From an uncultured Clostridia bacterium (GTDB taxonomy: Bacteria; Bacillota; Clostridia; Christensenellales; Borkfalkiaceae), in the NCBI GenBank assembly GCA_947053655.1, contig CAMRTO010000007.1, positions 1 through 59,480 on the forward strand: 59,480 nt of DNA. The letters run 5' to 3'. The notes under the pieces are model-generated. The model was not told where the DNA came from and searched no databases. It worked only from the letters and a program-made list of their open reading frames with translations. The translations under genes were made by a program, and so were the position numbers. Below, in pieces: positions 52,883 through 59,480 of the stretch; the first letter of the stretch is position 1; every line of letters starts with the position of its first letter.

Positions 52883-55042
52883 ATGAAGAAAAAAAGTTTA
52901 GCGGTGGCGGCGGTAGCTTCCTGCATAGCCTTAACGTCGGCTTTTGCCGGCTGTTCTTTGGTGTCTACCAATAACAAGCTTGACATGGAACAGATTGTCG
53001 CAACCGTTGATATTTCCAAAGCCGATAAATTTTTGGGAGAGCTTTCGGCATATGCTTCCGCGGTAAAGCCCAAGGAAATTACCAAAAGAGATCTCGTTAT
53101 GTATTATATCAGCTACGGTTCCTCCGTCGGCGGAAGCGATACTTCTACCAAGGAGAAGTTCAACCTGTTGCTCGATGGGCTGATTGATAACGCAGTGCTT
53201 ATCCAGTACTGCACTACGCAGCTGCTTGCGGACAAGGTCGCGTCCGAGGGTAACGCCGCGCTTGCGGAATACAATTCCTTGAAAAGCGACATAGAAAAAT
53301 ACGAATATCTTTTAGGCGGCGCGGAAAGCAAAGCGGTTCTTTCCGTTAAATACAAGCTGTATTCTGCCGTAAACAGCACGATTGACAATTACGAAAAAAC
53401 GGTTATCGAGGAGGAGGACGACGAGTATGTCGGTACGGATACCCGTACAACGCCCACAAACCTCAATACCGAGCAGGACGACTATTATCCCAAGACAGCC
53501 GACGGCGGCTTGGATTATTTCATTTACACGGGCTACGCGGGATATTTGCTTTCGGGCAGCGGCGTTTATAAGGACGACGCGGTCGAAAACACGCGCAGGG
53601 CTACCCGCGTAAAAGCGTATACAAAATATTTGAAAAATCTCGAAGACAATTACCTTGTCGACGGCTCGAAAGAGGACCTTACGGATTTTATCTCTCTGGA
53701 ATATTTCAAAACCGAATACAAGACCCAGTTGGAAAGCGGTATTGTAAACGAGTATTACGATAAATATACCGAAAGCAAGGAAGAGGAGTTAAAGAGCGGT
53801 AATTACGAGTATATAAATAACGAGTATCTCGAAAAACTCAACGCGCAGAAAGAAAATTATTCCACTGCGTCTACGTTTGAAACGGCTATGGGCGATATGT
53901 CCTCGTCCTCGTTCCTTCTTTACAGCCCCGACACCTCCGACAGCGACAAATTCGACGGGACAAATTACGGTAAATTCGGCTTCGTCTATAACATTCTGCT
54001 TCCTTTCAACGCGAAACAGAACGCAACGCTTACGGAATTGAAAAGCATACTCGAAGCGGACGACGACGATAACCATTATTATATCGAAAGAAACAAACTG
54101 TTAAAAGAGATTGAAACCGAAGACCAGCGCGGCGCGTGGTTCAACGGCTCGACCGATTACAGCTTTAAAGCCGAAAAGGATAAAATTTACGGCGGCGGAA
54201 CGGCGGGCTATTTCGGTAGCGAAAGCGGCCGCGAATACCTGTTCTTCGAAGACAATCTTACAAATAGCGCCGAGGGCGAGCGTTACAAGAAGTTGCAGGC
54301 GTACGACGGCAGATATTCTTATAACGGCAAAGTTTACGAAAACGAGGACGGCAGTTATGCCCTTCTCGGCAACAAACTTACGATAGACGGCATGCTGGAC
54401 GAGTTTTCGGCATATATTAATTACGTGCTCGGCGACGGTACCGGCAGCAGGGTCAACATAAATAAGACTTCCGGTTATTACGACAAAACCGACTTTATGA
54501 AAAAAGTCGACGACAAGGACGAGGTGGATTACTCGCTGTTCTTGTACGCGACCGGTAACGTTACGGGGTTGGATTTTAAGAGGAGCAATCTTCTTAATTC
54601 CACAACTGACCAGTACAAAGCCATGAGCGCCGTAAACGAGCTTCAATTTGCTTATACGACAGATACAAGCGTGCTTTCTCAATATGCGGGCTATTCCGTA
54701 TCGGCTTACGATACAAGCTATATAAAAGAGTTCGAATACGCCGCTAAATATGCCGTTCAGAAGGGTGCGGGTAATTTTGCCGTGTGCGCGGGCGACTACG
54801 GTTGGCATCTTATTTACGTAACTTATACTTTCGACGGCGGAGACACATACACACCCGACTGGGCGAATAATATAGAGACGGAAGGCACTTTCGAAAATCT
54901 TTTCTACGAGTGGTGTAAAAGCAACGCTCTTGCAGACGTTTCCACAAACAGGAGAGAGAAGATTATTAACGAATATAATAAGGATTCGACGGTAACCAAG
55001 TACCAGAAACGGTATCAGGATTTACTTGATTTAGGTAATTAA
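52883..55042 (+). CDS. Large secreted lipoprotein, PrsA/SurA-like
   Basis: This 719-residue protein has a signal peptide and lipobox (SAFAGC), so it is anchored outside the membrane at Cys22 or so. The region KFNLLLDGLIDNAVLIQYC resembles the SurA/PrsA N-terminal chaperone helix. Near the C-terminus GNFAVCAGDYGWHLIYVTY resembles the last strand of a parvulin domain (G-x-H-I-I), but no full PpiC domain is evident. It is thus probably a divergent extracellular folding factor. The acidic middle (EEEDDEYVG) is low in complexity. ATG 52883 has AGGAG at 9 bp. The stop overlaps the ATG of uppP. Confidence 0.75.
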   Translation: MKKKSLAVAAVASCIALTSAFAGCSLVSTNNKLDMEQIVATVDISKADKFLGELSAYASAVKPKEITKRDLVMYYISYGSSVGGSDTSTKEKFNLLLDGLIDNAVLIQYCTTQLLADKVASEGNAALAEYNSLKSDIEKYEYLLGGAESKAVLSVKYKLYSAVNSTIDNYEKTVIEEEDDEYVGTDTRTTPTNLNTEQDDYYPKTADGGLDYFIYTGYAGYLLSGSGVYKDDAVENTRRATRVKAYTKYLKNLEDNYLVDGSKEDLTDFISLEYFKTEYKTQLESGIVNEYYDKYTESKEEELKSGNYEYINNEYLEKLNAQKENYSTASTFETAMGDMSSSSFLLYSPDTSDSDKFDGTNYGKFGFVYNILLPFNAKQNATLTELKSILEADDDDNHYYIERNKLLKEIETEDQRGAWFNGSTDYSFKAEKDKIYGGGTAGYFGSESGREYLFFEDNLTNSAEGERYKKLQAYDGRYSYNGKVYENEDGSYALLGNKLTIDGMLDEFSAYINYVLGDGTGSRVNINKTSGYYDKTDFMKKVDDKDEVDYSLFLYATGNVTGLDFKRSNLLNSTTDQYKAMSAVNELQFAYTTDTSVLSQYAGYSVSAYDTSYIKEFEYAAKYAVQKGAGNFAVCAGDYGWHLIYVTYTFDGGDTYTPDWANNIETEGTFENLFYEWCKSNALADVSTNRREKIINEYNKDSTVTKYQKRYQDLLDLGN

Positions 55043-55851
55043 TGCAAATCTGGCAGGCGATAGTCCTCGGCTTAGTGCAGGGACTTACCGAGTTTTTACC
55101 TGTTTCGTCATCGGGACATATAGCGTTTTTCGAGCGCTGTTTCGGGATGCAGGACATCAAGTTGTTTTTTTCCATTATATTGCATCTCGGCACTTTGGTG
55201 GCGGTGTGCGTGGTCTTTTGGAAAGACATACTCGACTTGTTTAAAAAACCGTTTAAAACTCTCGTATTTTTGGTCGTTGCGACAATTCCCGCCGCCGTTG
55301 TAGGGCTTTTTGCCGACGGGCCTATCGAAAAAGCGATAAACGGAAAGTATTTCGGTATTATAATAGCGGTTTTCTTTCTGGTAACGGCGATTGTGCTTTT
55401 CGTTACCGAAATGGTGGTAAAGCGCCGCAAAAACGAATTGCCGCTGTGCTGGAAAACCGTTTTGCCTATGGCGTTTGCCCAGGCTGTTGCGGTAATCCCC
55501 GGAATATCGAGAAGCGGCTCTACGATATGCGCGGGCACGCTTGCGGGCGCAAAAAGCGAGGAAGTAGCCAAATTTTCGTTTTTAATGAGTATTCCCGTAA
55601 TACTCGGCAGCTTTGTCGTATCGCTGGCAAAAGGGTTATACAAGGGCGAAATCCAACAGGAATTTGCCGCTAACGGAGCAACTTACGGCTGGGCGATTGC
55701 GCTTGGGTTCATAATGTCGGTAATAGCGGGGCTTTTTGCTATAAAAGTAATGCTTAAAGTCATTCGGAAGGCAAATTACAAGTGGTTCAGCTTATACCTT
55801 GTTTTACTTGCGGTAGTTTGCATAGTGCTTCATTTCTGTTATTTCAATTAA
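55042..55851 (+). CDS. uppP: Undecaprenyl-diphosphate phosphatase
   Basis: This 269-residue membrane enzyme recycles the lipid carrier for wall and capsule synthesis and gives bacitracin resistance. It has the two family motifs, LVQGLTEFLPVSSSGH and AVIPGISRSGSTI, and about seven to eight helices. The same carrier would be used by the polysaccharide locus of the element. Translation is coupled to the lipoprotein gene by a TAATG overlap. Confidence 0.96.
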   Translation: MQIWQAIVLGLVQGLTEFLPVSSSGHIAFFERCFGMQDIKLFFSIILHLGTLVAVCVVFWKDILDLFKKPFKTLVFLVVATIPAAVVGLFADGPIEKAINGKYFGIIIAVFFLVTAIVLFVTEMVVKRRKNELPLCWKTVLPMAFAQAVAVIPGISRSGSTICAGTLAGAKSEEVAKFSFLMSIPVILGSFVVSLAKGLYKGEIQQEFAANGATYGWAIALGFIMSVIAGLFAIKVMLKVIRKANYKWFSLYLVLLAVVCIVLHFCYFN

Positions 55852-55854
55852 AAT

Positions 55855-55884
55855 AAAAGGGACGGTATAAACCGTCCCTTTTTT
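55855..55884. terminator. Terminator shared by uppP and the convergent XRE gene
   Basis: AAAAGGGACGGT pairs with ACCGTCCCTTTT, and six T end the plus strand; T-rich sequence also follows on the minus strand. Confidence 0.88.
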
Positions 55885-55888
55885 ACCG

Positions 55889-56095
55889 TCAAAACTCGGT
55901 ACGCCCCAAAAGATAGTCGGCGCTGCTTGCAAACAAGTCCGCAATGGCAATAAGCATATCGAAGCTGCATTCGCGTTGACCGCTTTCCCAATACGCCACA
56001 AGCCGTGGAGAAACGTTAAGTTTTTCTGCAAGCTGCGTGCGCGTAAGCCCGTTTTCGGCGCGCAGATCTTTCAGTCTTTCGCTAAATTTATTCAT
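55889..56095 (-). CDS. Small XRE-family repressor
   Basis: This 68-residue protein is almost only a helix-turn-helix (RAENGLTRTQLAEKLNVSPRLVAYWESGQREC), like phage-type Cro/C1 repressors. It is divergent from the ABC exporter genes, and two copies of a 13-bp palindrome lie between them. It probably represses both itself and the exporter. The ATG at 56095 is chosen; an in-frame TTG two codons upstream is possible. Confidence 0.9.
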   Translation of the reverse strand: MNKFSERLKDLRAENGLTRTQLAEKLNVSPRLVAYWESGQRECSFDMLIAIADLFASSADYLLGRTEF

Positions 56096-56107
56096 AATCA
56101 AATTTTA

Positions 56108-56158
56108 GAACATTTTGTTCCTATAAAGCTTGACACGGAACATTTTGTTCATTATAAT
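56108..56158 (+). promoter_or_regulatory. Promoter of the ABC exporter with two identical 13-bp operators
   Basis: TTGACA (56130-56135) and TATAAT (56153-56158) form a consensus promoter with a 17-bp spacer. GAACATTTTGTTC occurs at 56108-56120 and again at 56138-56150, the second inside the spacer. The copies are 30 bp apart, about three helical turns. The first lies next to the XRE start codon, so binding would shut off both directions. Confidence 0.85.
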
Positions 56159-56202
56159 TATTCCCGTTAAACAAAAATATACAACACGATAAAGAGGCAG
56201 TT

Positions 56203-56979
56203 ATGGAAGAAATTTTAAAGGTGGAAAACCTGACAAAATCCTTTAAGCTTTCCCGCAGACAGCAAAAATCCGAACAGACCGATTTAACCGTTAAAGTGGC
56301 GGTCGACGGTTTGTCTTTTTCCGCTTACCGCGGCGAAATTTTCGGGCTGCTCGGTCCGAACGGCGCAGGCAAAACTACGACTTTGCGTATGCTGGCGACG
56401 CTTATCAAGCCCGACGGCGGGGACGCGTTTATCGACGGTAAAAGCATAATTTCCGACGAGCAAGCAGTCCGCGGAAAAATCGGTTTTTTGACAAGCGAAT
56501 TAAAGCTTGAAGATTTTTTCACGCCGGATTATCTTTTCGGTTTTTTCAGCGAGCTGTACGGCGTTGACAGGACTGTAAGGGATAACAGAAAGCGTATTCT
56601 CTTTTCTAAGTTCGGTATAGACAGGTTTGCGCACGTCAAGCTTGCAAATCTTTCGACAGGTATGAAGCAGAAAGTTTCGCTGGTCATTTCCATTGTACAC
56701 GACCCCGATTTCATAATTTTCGACGAGCCGACAAACGGGCTTGACGTTTTGACCGCAAAGGTTGTTACGGACTTTCTGCAAGAGCTTAAATCCCAGGGCA
56801 AGACGATAATTTTGTCCACGCATATATTCAGCCTTGTCGAAAAGCTTTGCGACCGCGTGGGCATTATAATCGACGGAAAGCTTGTAGCGCTCGATACGCT
56901 TGAAAATTTAACGCGCGAGCAAAGCATAGAGGACGCGTTTTTCGCGCTGTACGAAAGAACGGCAAGGGGGAGCATATGA
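56203..56979 (+). CDS. ABC transporter ATP-binding protein (NatA-like)
   Basis: This 258-residue ATPase has Walker A GPNGAGKTTT, signature LSTGMKQK, Walker B FIIFDEPTNGLD and the H-loop STHIF. It drives export through the permease encoded next, which it overlaps by 4 bp. The NatAB family exports sodium or drugs; the true substrate is unknown. Confidence 0.93.
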   Translation: MEEILKVENLTKSFKLSRRQQKSEQTDLTVKVAVDGLSFSAYRGEIFGLLGPNGAGKTTTLRMLATLIKPDGGDAFIDGKSIISDEQAVRGKIGFLTSELKLEDFFTPDYLFGFFSELYGVDRTVRDNRKRILFSKFGIDRFAHVKLANLSTGMKQKVSLVISIVHDPDFIIFDEPTNGLDVLTAKVVTDFLQELKSQGKTIILSTHIFSLVEKLCDRVGIIIDGKLVALDTLENLTREQSIEDAFFALYERTARGSI

Positions 56980-58118
56980 AAAACGTTTTGACTATAATAA
57001 AAAAAGAATTTGCCCGTTTTTTCAAGGACAAGCGAATGATTGTAACCGTGCTTTTGCCCGGACTTTTGATTTACTTGGTCTATTCGGTCATGGGGGCGGT
57101 GTTTTCCGATTCCGGAAAAACGGACGCAAATTACAAATATTCCGCTTACGTCGTCAACGCGCCCGCAAACGAGCAATTTTTAAACGCTTTTAACAGCGTA
57201 TCGGAAATAAAGGAATTTGCTTCCGTTGACGAAGCGAAAAAATCCGTCGCCGAAGGTAAGCTTGACATAGTCGTCGTGTTTCCAGAAAATTTCGATGCCG
57301 TTTTGGACGGGAATTCAAGCGCCGTTCCCAATGTAGAGGTTTATTATAATTCTTCCGCGGAAAAATCGGTCGGTGGTTACATGGCGGTGACGGCGATACT
57401 TGAAGCGTTTAAAGACCCCGCTTTCAGCATAAATTCGGGCGGTAGCTTCGATTTGGTGGAGGAACGTGACGCGGCTGGCAAAATTTTGTCGTCGATAATG
57501 CCGCTTTTGATGTTCGCTTTGCTTTCGTCGGGCTGTATAGCCGTCGCGCCGGAGTCAATTGCCGGAGAAAAGGAGCGCGGAACAATGGCTACAATGCTTA
57601 TAACGCCAGTCAAACGCTGGCAGATAGCTTTGGGTAAGATTATAAGCCTTACGTGCTTTGCTCTGCTTAGCGGAATATCCAGCTTTGTCGGCGTGATACT
57701 GTCGCTTCCTAAGCTTCTCGGCGGCATGGTGGGCAGTTCCGCCGCGGCGTTCTACGGCGTAGGAGATTACTTCATGATTTTCGGTCTGATTATTTCCGTC
57801 GTATTGGTTATAATTTCGGCTTTCTCCGTAATGTCCGCGCTGTCGAAAAGCGTAAAGGAAGCGGGGACGATGATTACCCCTTTAATGATGGTGATAATTT
57901 TAATGGGCGTCGGCTCCATGTTTTTGTCGGGCGGTTCTGTCGGCTTGTACGCAATTCCGCTTTTGGGCAGCGGGCTTGCCATGTCGGCGATAATGTCGTT
58001 CACGGCGTCGCCGCTCGGCGTTGCTCTTGCTATAATTTCAAACGTCGCCGTCACCGCCGCTTTGGTAGCGCTTTTAAGCTTTATGTTCAAAAGCGAAAGG
58101 ATAATGTTCAATAAATAA
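56976..58118 (+). CDS. ABC-2-type transporter permease (NatB-like)
   Basis: This 380-residue permease has one N-terminal helix, a large outside domain (about residues 45-175), then five or six helices. IAGEKERGTMATMLITPVKRWQIALGK is the coupling-helix region of NatB-like ABC-2 permeases. It works with the ATPase encoded just upstream. Confidence 0.92.
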   Translation: MKNVLTIIKKEFARFFKDKRMIVTVLLPGLLIYLVYSVMGAVFSDSGKTDANYKYSAYVVNAPANEQFLNAFNSVSEIKEFASVDEAKKSVAEGKLDIVVVFPENFDAVLDGNSSAVPNVEVYYNSSAEKSVGGYMAVTAILEAFKDPAFSINSGGSFDLVEERDAAGKILSSIMPLLMFALLSSGCIAVAPESIAGEKERGTMATMLITPVKRWQIALGKIISLTCFALLSGISSFVGVILSLPKLLGGMVGSSAAAFYGVGDYFMIFGLIISVVLVIISAFSVMSALSKSVKEAGTMITPLMMVIILMGVGSMFLSGGSVGLYAIPLLGSGLAMSAIMSFTASPLGVALAIISNVAVTAALVALLSFMFKSERIMFNK

Positions 58119-58124
58119 AATTAT

Positions 58125-58151
58125 ACAGCCCGCGCAAAATGCGCGGGCTGT
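58125..58151. terminator. GC-rich hairpin after the exporter operon
   Basis: ACAGCCCGCGC pairs perfectly with GCGCGGGCTGT around a 5-nt loop. There is no long T-run on either side, so termination may be partial; it separates the exporter from the convergent SRP RNA. Confidence 0.6.
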
Positions 58152-58161
58152 AAATTAACAT

Positions 58162-58432
58162 AAAAAGCTGTGCAGTCTTTTTTGCCGGAACAAGCCGAAG
58201 CGTAAGCATTACAGGCGGCTCCTCCAAAGCTACCTTATGGCACACCGAGTAAGCTGTTTAGTGCTGCTATATCCCTATCCTGACACGGTTCGCAGCGCTC
58301 GGTTGCATAAGACCTTGCTATCAACACCCCTTATAAAGCGCAGCCTTCCACTTGCACCGTCGGGAAAGACATTCGGTCCTGCTATAGCGGATTGCAGGTA
58401 CAGGGCACCGCTAACTCCCCACTTAGCACAGT
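58162..58432 (-). ncRNA. ffs: Signal recognition particle RNA, large Gram-positive type
   Basis: The minus strand shows the clostridial SRP RNA pattern: GTGCTAAGTGGGGAG then TTAGCGGTGCCCTGTACC and GCAATCCGCTATAGCAGG (Alu domain), later the S domain GTGTCAGGATAGGGATATAG then CAGCAC. The Ffh-binding loop is GGGA, a GNRA variant of the usual GGAA. The ends pair (CTGTGC near 58432 with GCACAG near 58168), followed by a short T-run at 58162-58166. This gives about 270 nt. Ends are accurate to a few bases. Confidence 0.93.
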
Positions 58433-58438
58433 AGAATT

Positions 58439-58467
58439 ATTTTAACAGAAAAGTTTATGTTTGGCAA
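58439..58467 (-). promoter_or_regulatory. Promoter of the SRP RNA
   Basis: On the minus strand TTGCCA (58462-58467) and TAAAAT (58439-58444) are 17 bp apart. Confidence 0.82.
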
Positions 58468-58487
58468 GCAAAAACCGAGGTATTAAG

Positions 58488-58520
58488 TTGACAATTTTTA
58501 GTCTATATTTTAGAATATAG
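58488..58520 (+). promoter_or_regulatory. Promoter of mrp with an overlapping inverted repeat
   Basis: TTGACA (58488-58493) and TAGAAT (58511-58516) are 17 bp apart. CTATATT-ttag-AATATAG (58503-58520) is a perfect 7-bp inverted repeat over the -10 box, suited to a dimeric repressor. The ribosome site AAGGAG follows before the ATG at 58545. Confidence 0.75.
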
Positions 58521-58544
58521 TAGAATATTTTAAGGAGAATTATT

Positions 58545-59372
58545 ATGGCAGGGTGTTCTCACGACTGTTCAAGTTGCAGTGAAAACTGTTCCTCGCGCGA
58601 CAGTAAAAGCTTATTGAAAAAACCGCACGAGCTAAGCGATATAAAAAAAATAATAGCCGTTGTCAGCGGAAAGGGCGGCGTAGGCAAATCTATGACCTGC
58701 GCGCTTATGGCGGCGGCGGCGCAGAATAAGGGCAAGGTCACGGCTATAATGGACGCCGATATAACCGGTCCTTCCATACCGCGCATGTTCGGCGTAACCG
58801 AAAGGGCGCAGGGCAGCGAAAACGGAATTCTTCCCGTGGTTTCCGACGGCGGAATTCAGGTTATGTCTATGAACGTTCTGTTGGAAAACGAAGCGGAGCC
58901 CGTAGTTTGGCGCGGCTCGCTTATTTCGGGTACCGTTATGCAGTTCTGGACGGACGTTATCTGGACGGGCGTGGACTATATGTTCATTGATATGCCGCCC
59001 GGCACGGGCGACGTGCCCTTGACGGTGTTCCAAAGCATACCGCTCGACGGCATAGTCATAGTCACTTCTCCGCAGGATTTGGTGGGCATGATAGTCCAGA
59101 AAGCCGTAAACATGGCCAATATGATGAATATTCCCGTCCTCGGCATAGTGGAGAACATGAGCTATATAAAATGTCCCGACTGCGGCAGAAAAATTTCCGT
59201 ATTCGGCGAAAGCGGTGTCGACGCGCTCGCCTTGGAGTACGGCATACCCAATGTTGCGAAAATTCCCATAGATTCCGACCTTACCAAGGCGGCGGACACT
59301 GGTAATATCGAAAATTTTCAAAACAATTATCTTTCCGATTTCTTTGACAAAATTTCAAAAAAGCTTAAATAG
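58545..59372 (+). CDS. Mrp/Nbp35-family Fe-S cluster carrier ATPase
   Basis: This 275-residue P-loop ATPase holds and transfers 4Fe-4S clusters to target enzymes. The deviant Walker A is SGKGGVGKS, and the cluster-binding C-x2-C is in IKCPDCGRK. The N-terminus MAGCSHDCSSCSENCSS is cysteine-rich, like the ferredoxin-type N-terminus of Nbp35 rather than classic bacterial Mrp. DADITGPSIPRMFG and FIDMPPGTGDVPL are family motifs. It fits a cell with many Fe-S enzymes such as PflA and fumarase. Confidence 0.94.
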   Translation: MAGCSHDCSSCSENCSSRDSKSLLKKPHELSDIKKIIAVVSGKGGVGKSMTCALMAAAAQNKGKVTAIMDADITGPSIPRMFGVTERAQGSENGILPVVSDGGIQVMSMNVLLENEAEPVVWRGSLISGTVMQFWTDVIWTGVDYMFIDMPPGTGDVPLTVFQSIPLDGIVIVTSPQDLVGMIVQKAVNMANMMNIPVLGIVENMSYIKCPDCGRKISVFGESGVDALALEYGIPNVAKIPIDSDLTKAADTGNIENFQNNYLSDFFDKISKKLK

Positions 59373-59393
59373 CGCATTTAAAAACATAATTCG

Positions 59394-59427
59394 GCAGGCG
59401 GAGCATAAAATGCTCCGCCTGCTTTTT
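59394..59427 (+). terminator. Terminator of mrp
   Basis: A perfect 13-bp stem, GCAGGCGGAGCAT with ATGCTCCGCCTGC (59394-59422), has a 3-nt loop and five T after it. Confidence 0.93.
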
Positions 59428-59437
59428 GTATAACTAA

Positions 59438-59479
59438 AACCACGCGATAGTCTGCTACGCAGCGGTACGACGCGTGGTT
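59438..59479. repeat. Inverted repeat at the window end
   Basis: AACCACGCG (59438-59446) and CGCGTGGTT (59471-59479) are perfect reverse complements, with an inner CTGC-tac-GCAG hairpin. It may be the edge of a larger repeat beyond the window. It does not fold as a tRNA. Confidence 0.5.
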
Positions 59480-59480
59480 C

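Noticed and set aside
59438..59479. tRNA gene at the window end
   Set aside because: The hairpin lacks T-arm and D-arm consensus sequences.

Overview
The window looks like a chromosomal segment of an anaerobic, spore-forming gut member of the Clostridia, possibly Christensenellales-like (this taxonomic guess is inference). The signs are sporulation genes (spoVAC, spoVAD, spoVAE, yunB), pyruvate formate-lyase with its activase, a two-subunit Fe-S fumarase, a T-box on pheST, a long Gram-positive-type SRP RNA, lipoproteins with lipoboxes, and many consensus sigma-A promoters with 17-bp spacers.

Layout. 1-2065: a 73-bp tandem repeat and a secreted lipoprotein. 2170-6960: a ZTP (pfl-type) riboswitch ahead of pflA-pflB, then thyA-folA, so a one-carbon/folate block. 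7009-8622: a ZIP metal transporter and a short-chain dehydrogenase. 8698-9759: spoVAC and the first two thirds of spoVAD. 9759-37160: a 27.4-kb intervening element. 37160-38604: the rest of spoVAD, spoVAE and yunB. 38643-43597: a membrane XRE regulator and T-box-controlled pheS-pheT. 43598-46026: fumarase and, divergently, a CPBP protease. 46026-55851: rlmH, an M14 peptidase, tadA, prs, pth, mfd, a PrsA-like lipoprotein and uppP. 55889-59427: an XRE repressor divergent from a NatAB-like ABC exporter, SRP RNA, and an Mrp/Nbp35 ATPase.

The main discovery is the split spoVAD. The reading frame stops just after codons for M-A-P-A at 9753-9764 and resumes 27,401 bp later with A-A-D-T at 37166. Both halves are otherwise intact. 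They share the direct 7-bp core CCCGCCG in the same codon phase, so recombination there would rebuild an uninterrupted protein of about 332 residues. Joining the two inner ends of the element gives a 50-bp attP: a perfect 9-bp inverted repeat (TATGGTGTT/AACACCATA) placed exactly 15 bp on either side of a central CC. That is the geometry expected of a large serine recombinase, and one (556 aa) lies inside the element. This resembles the skin element in sigK and SPbeta in spsM, but the host gene here belongs to a family expressed in the forespore, and the cargo is not a phage.

The cargo is a nearly complete Wzx/Wzy-type surface polysaccharide locus. It has a membrane 4,6-dehydratase, an aminotransferase and a phosphoglycosyl transferase that together could make and load a bacillosamine-like first sugar. 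It also has a WbpA/B/E/D-like set for a diacetamido-uronic acid, dTDP-rhamnose genes (rfbABDC), glycosyltransferases, a flippase, two polymerase-like proteins, and a GlmU-like acetyltransferase with GlmM and GlmS for precursor supply. No phage structural, replication or conjugation gene is visible.
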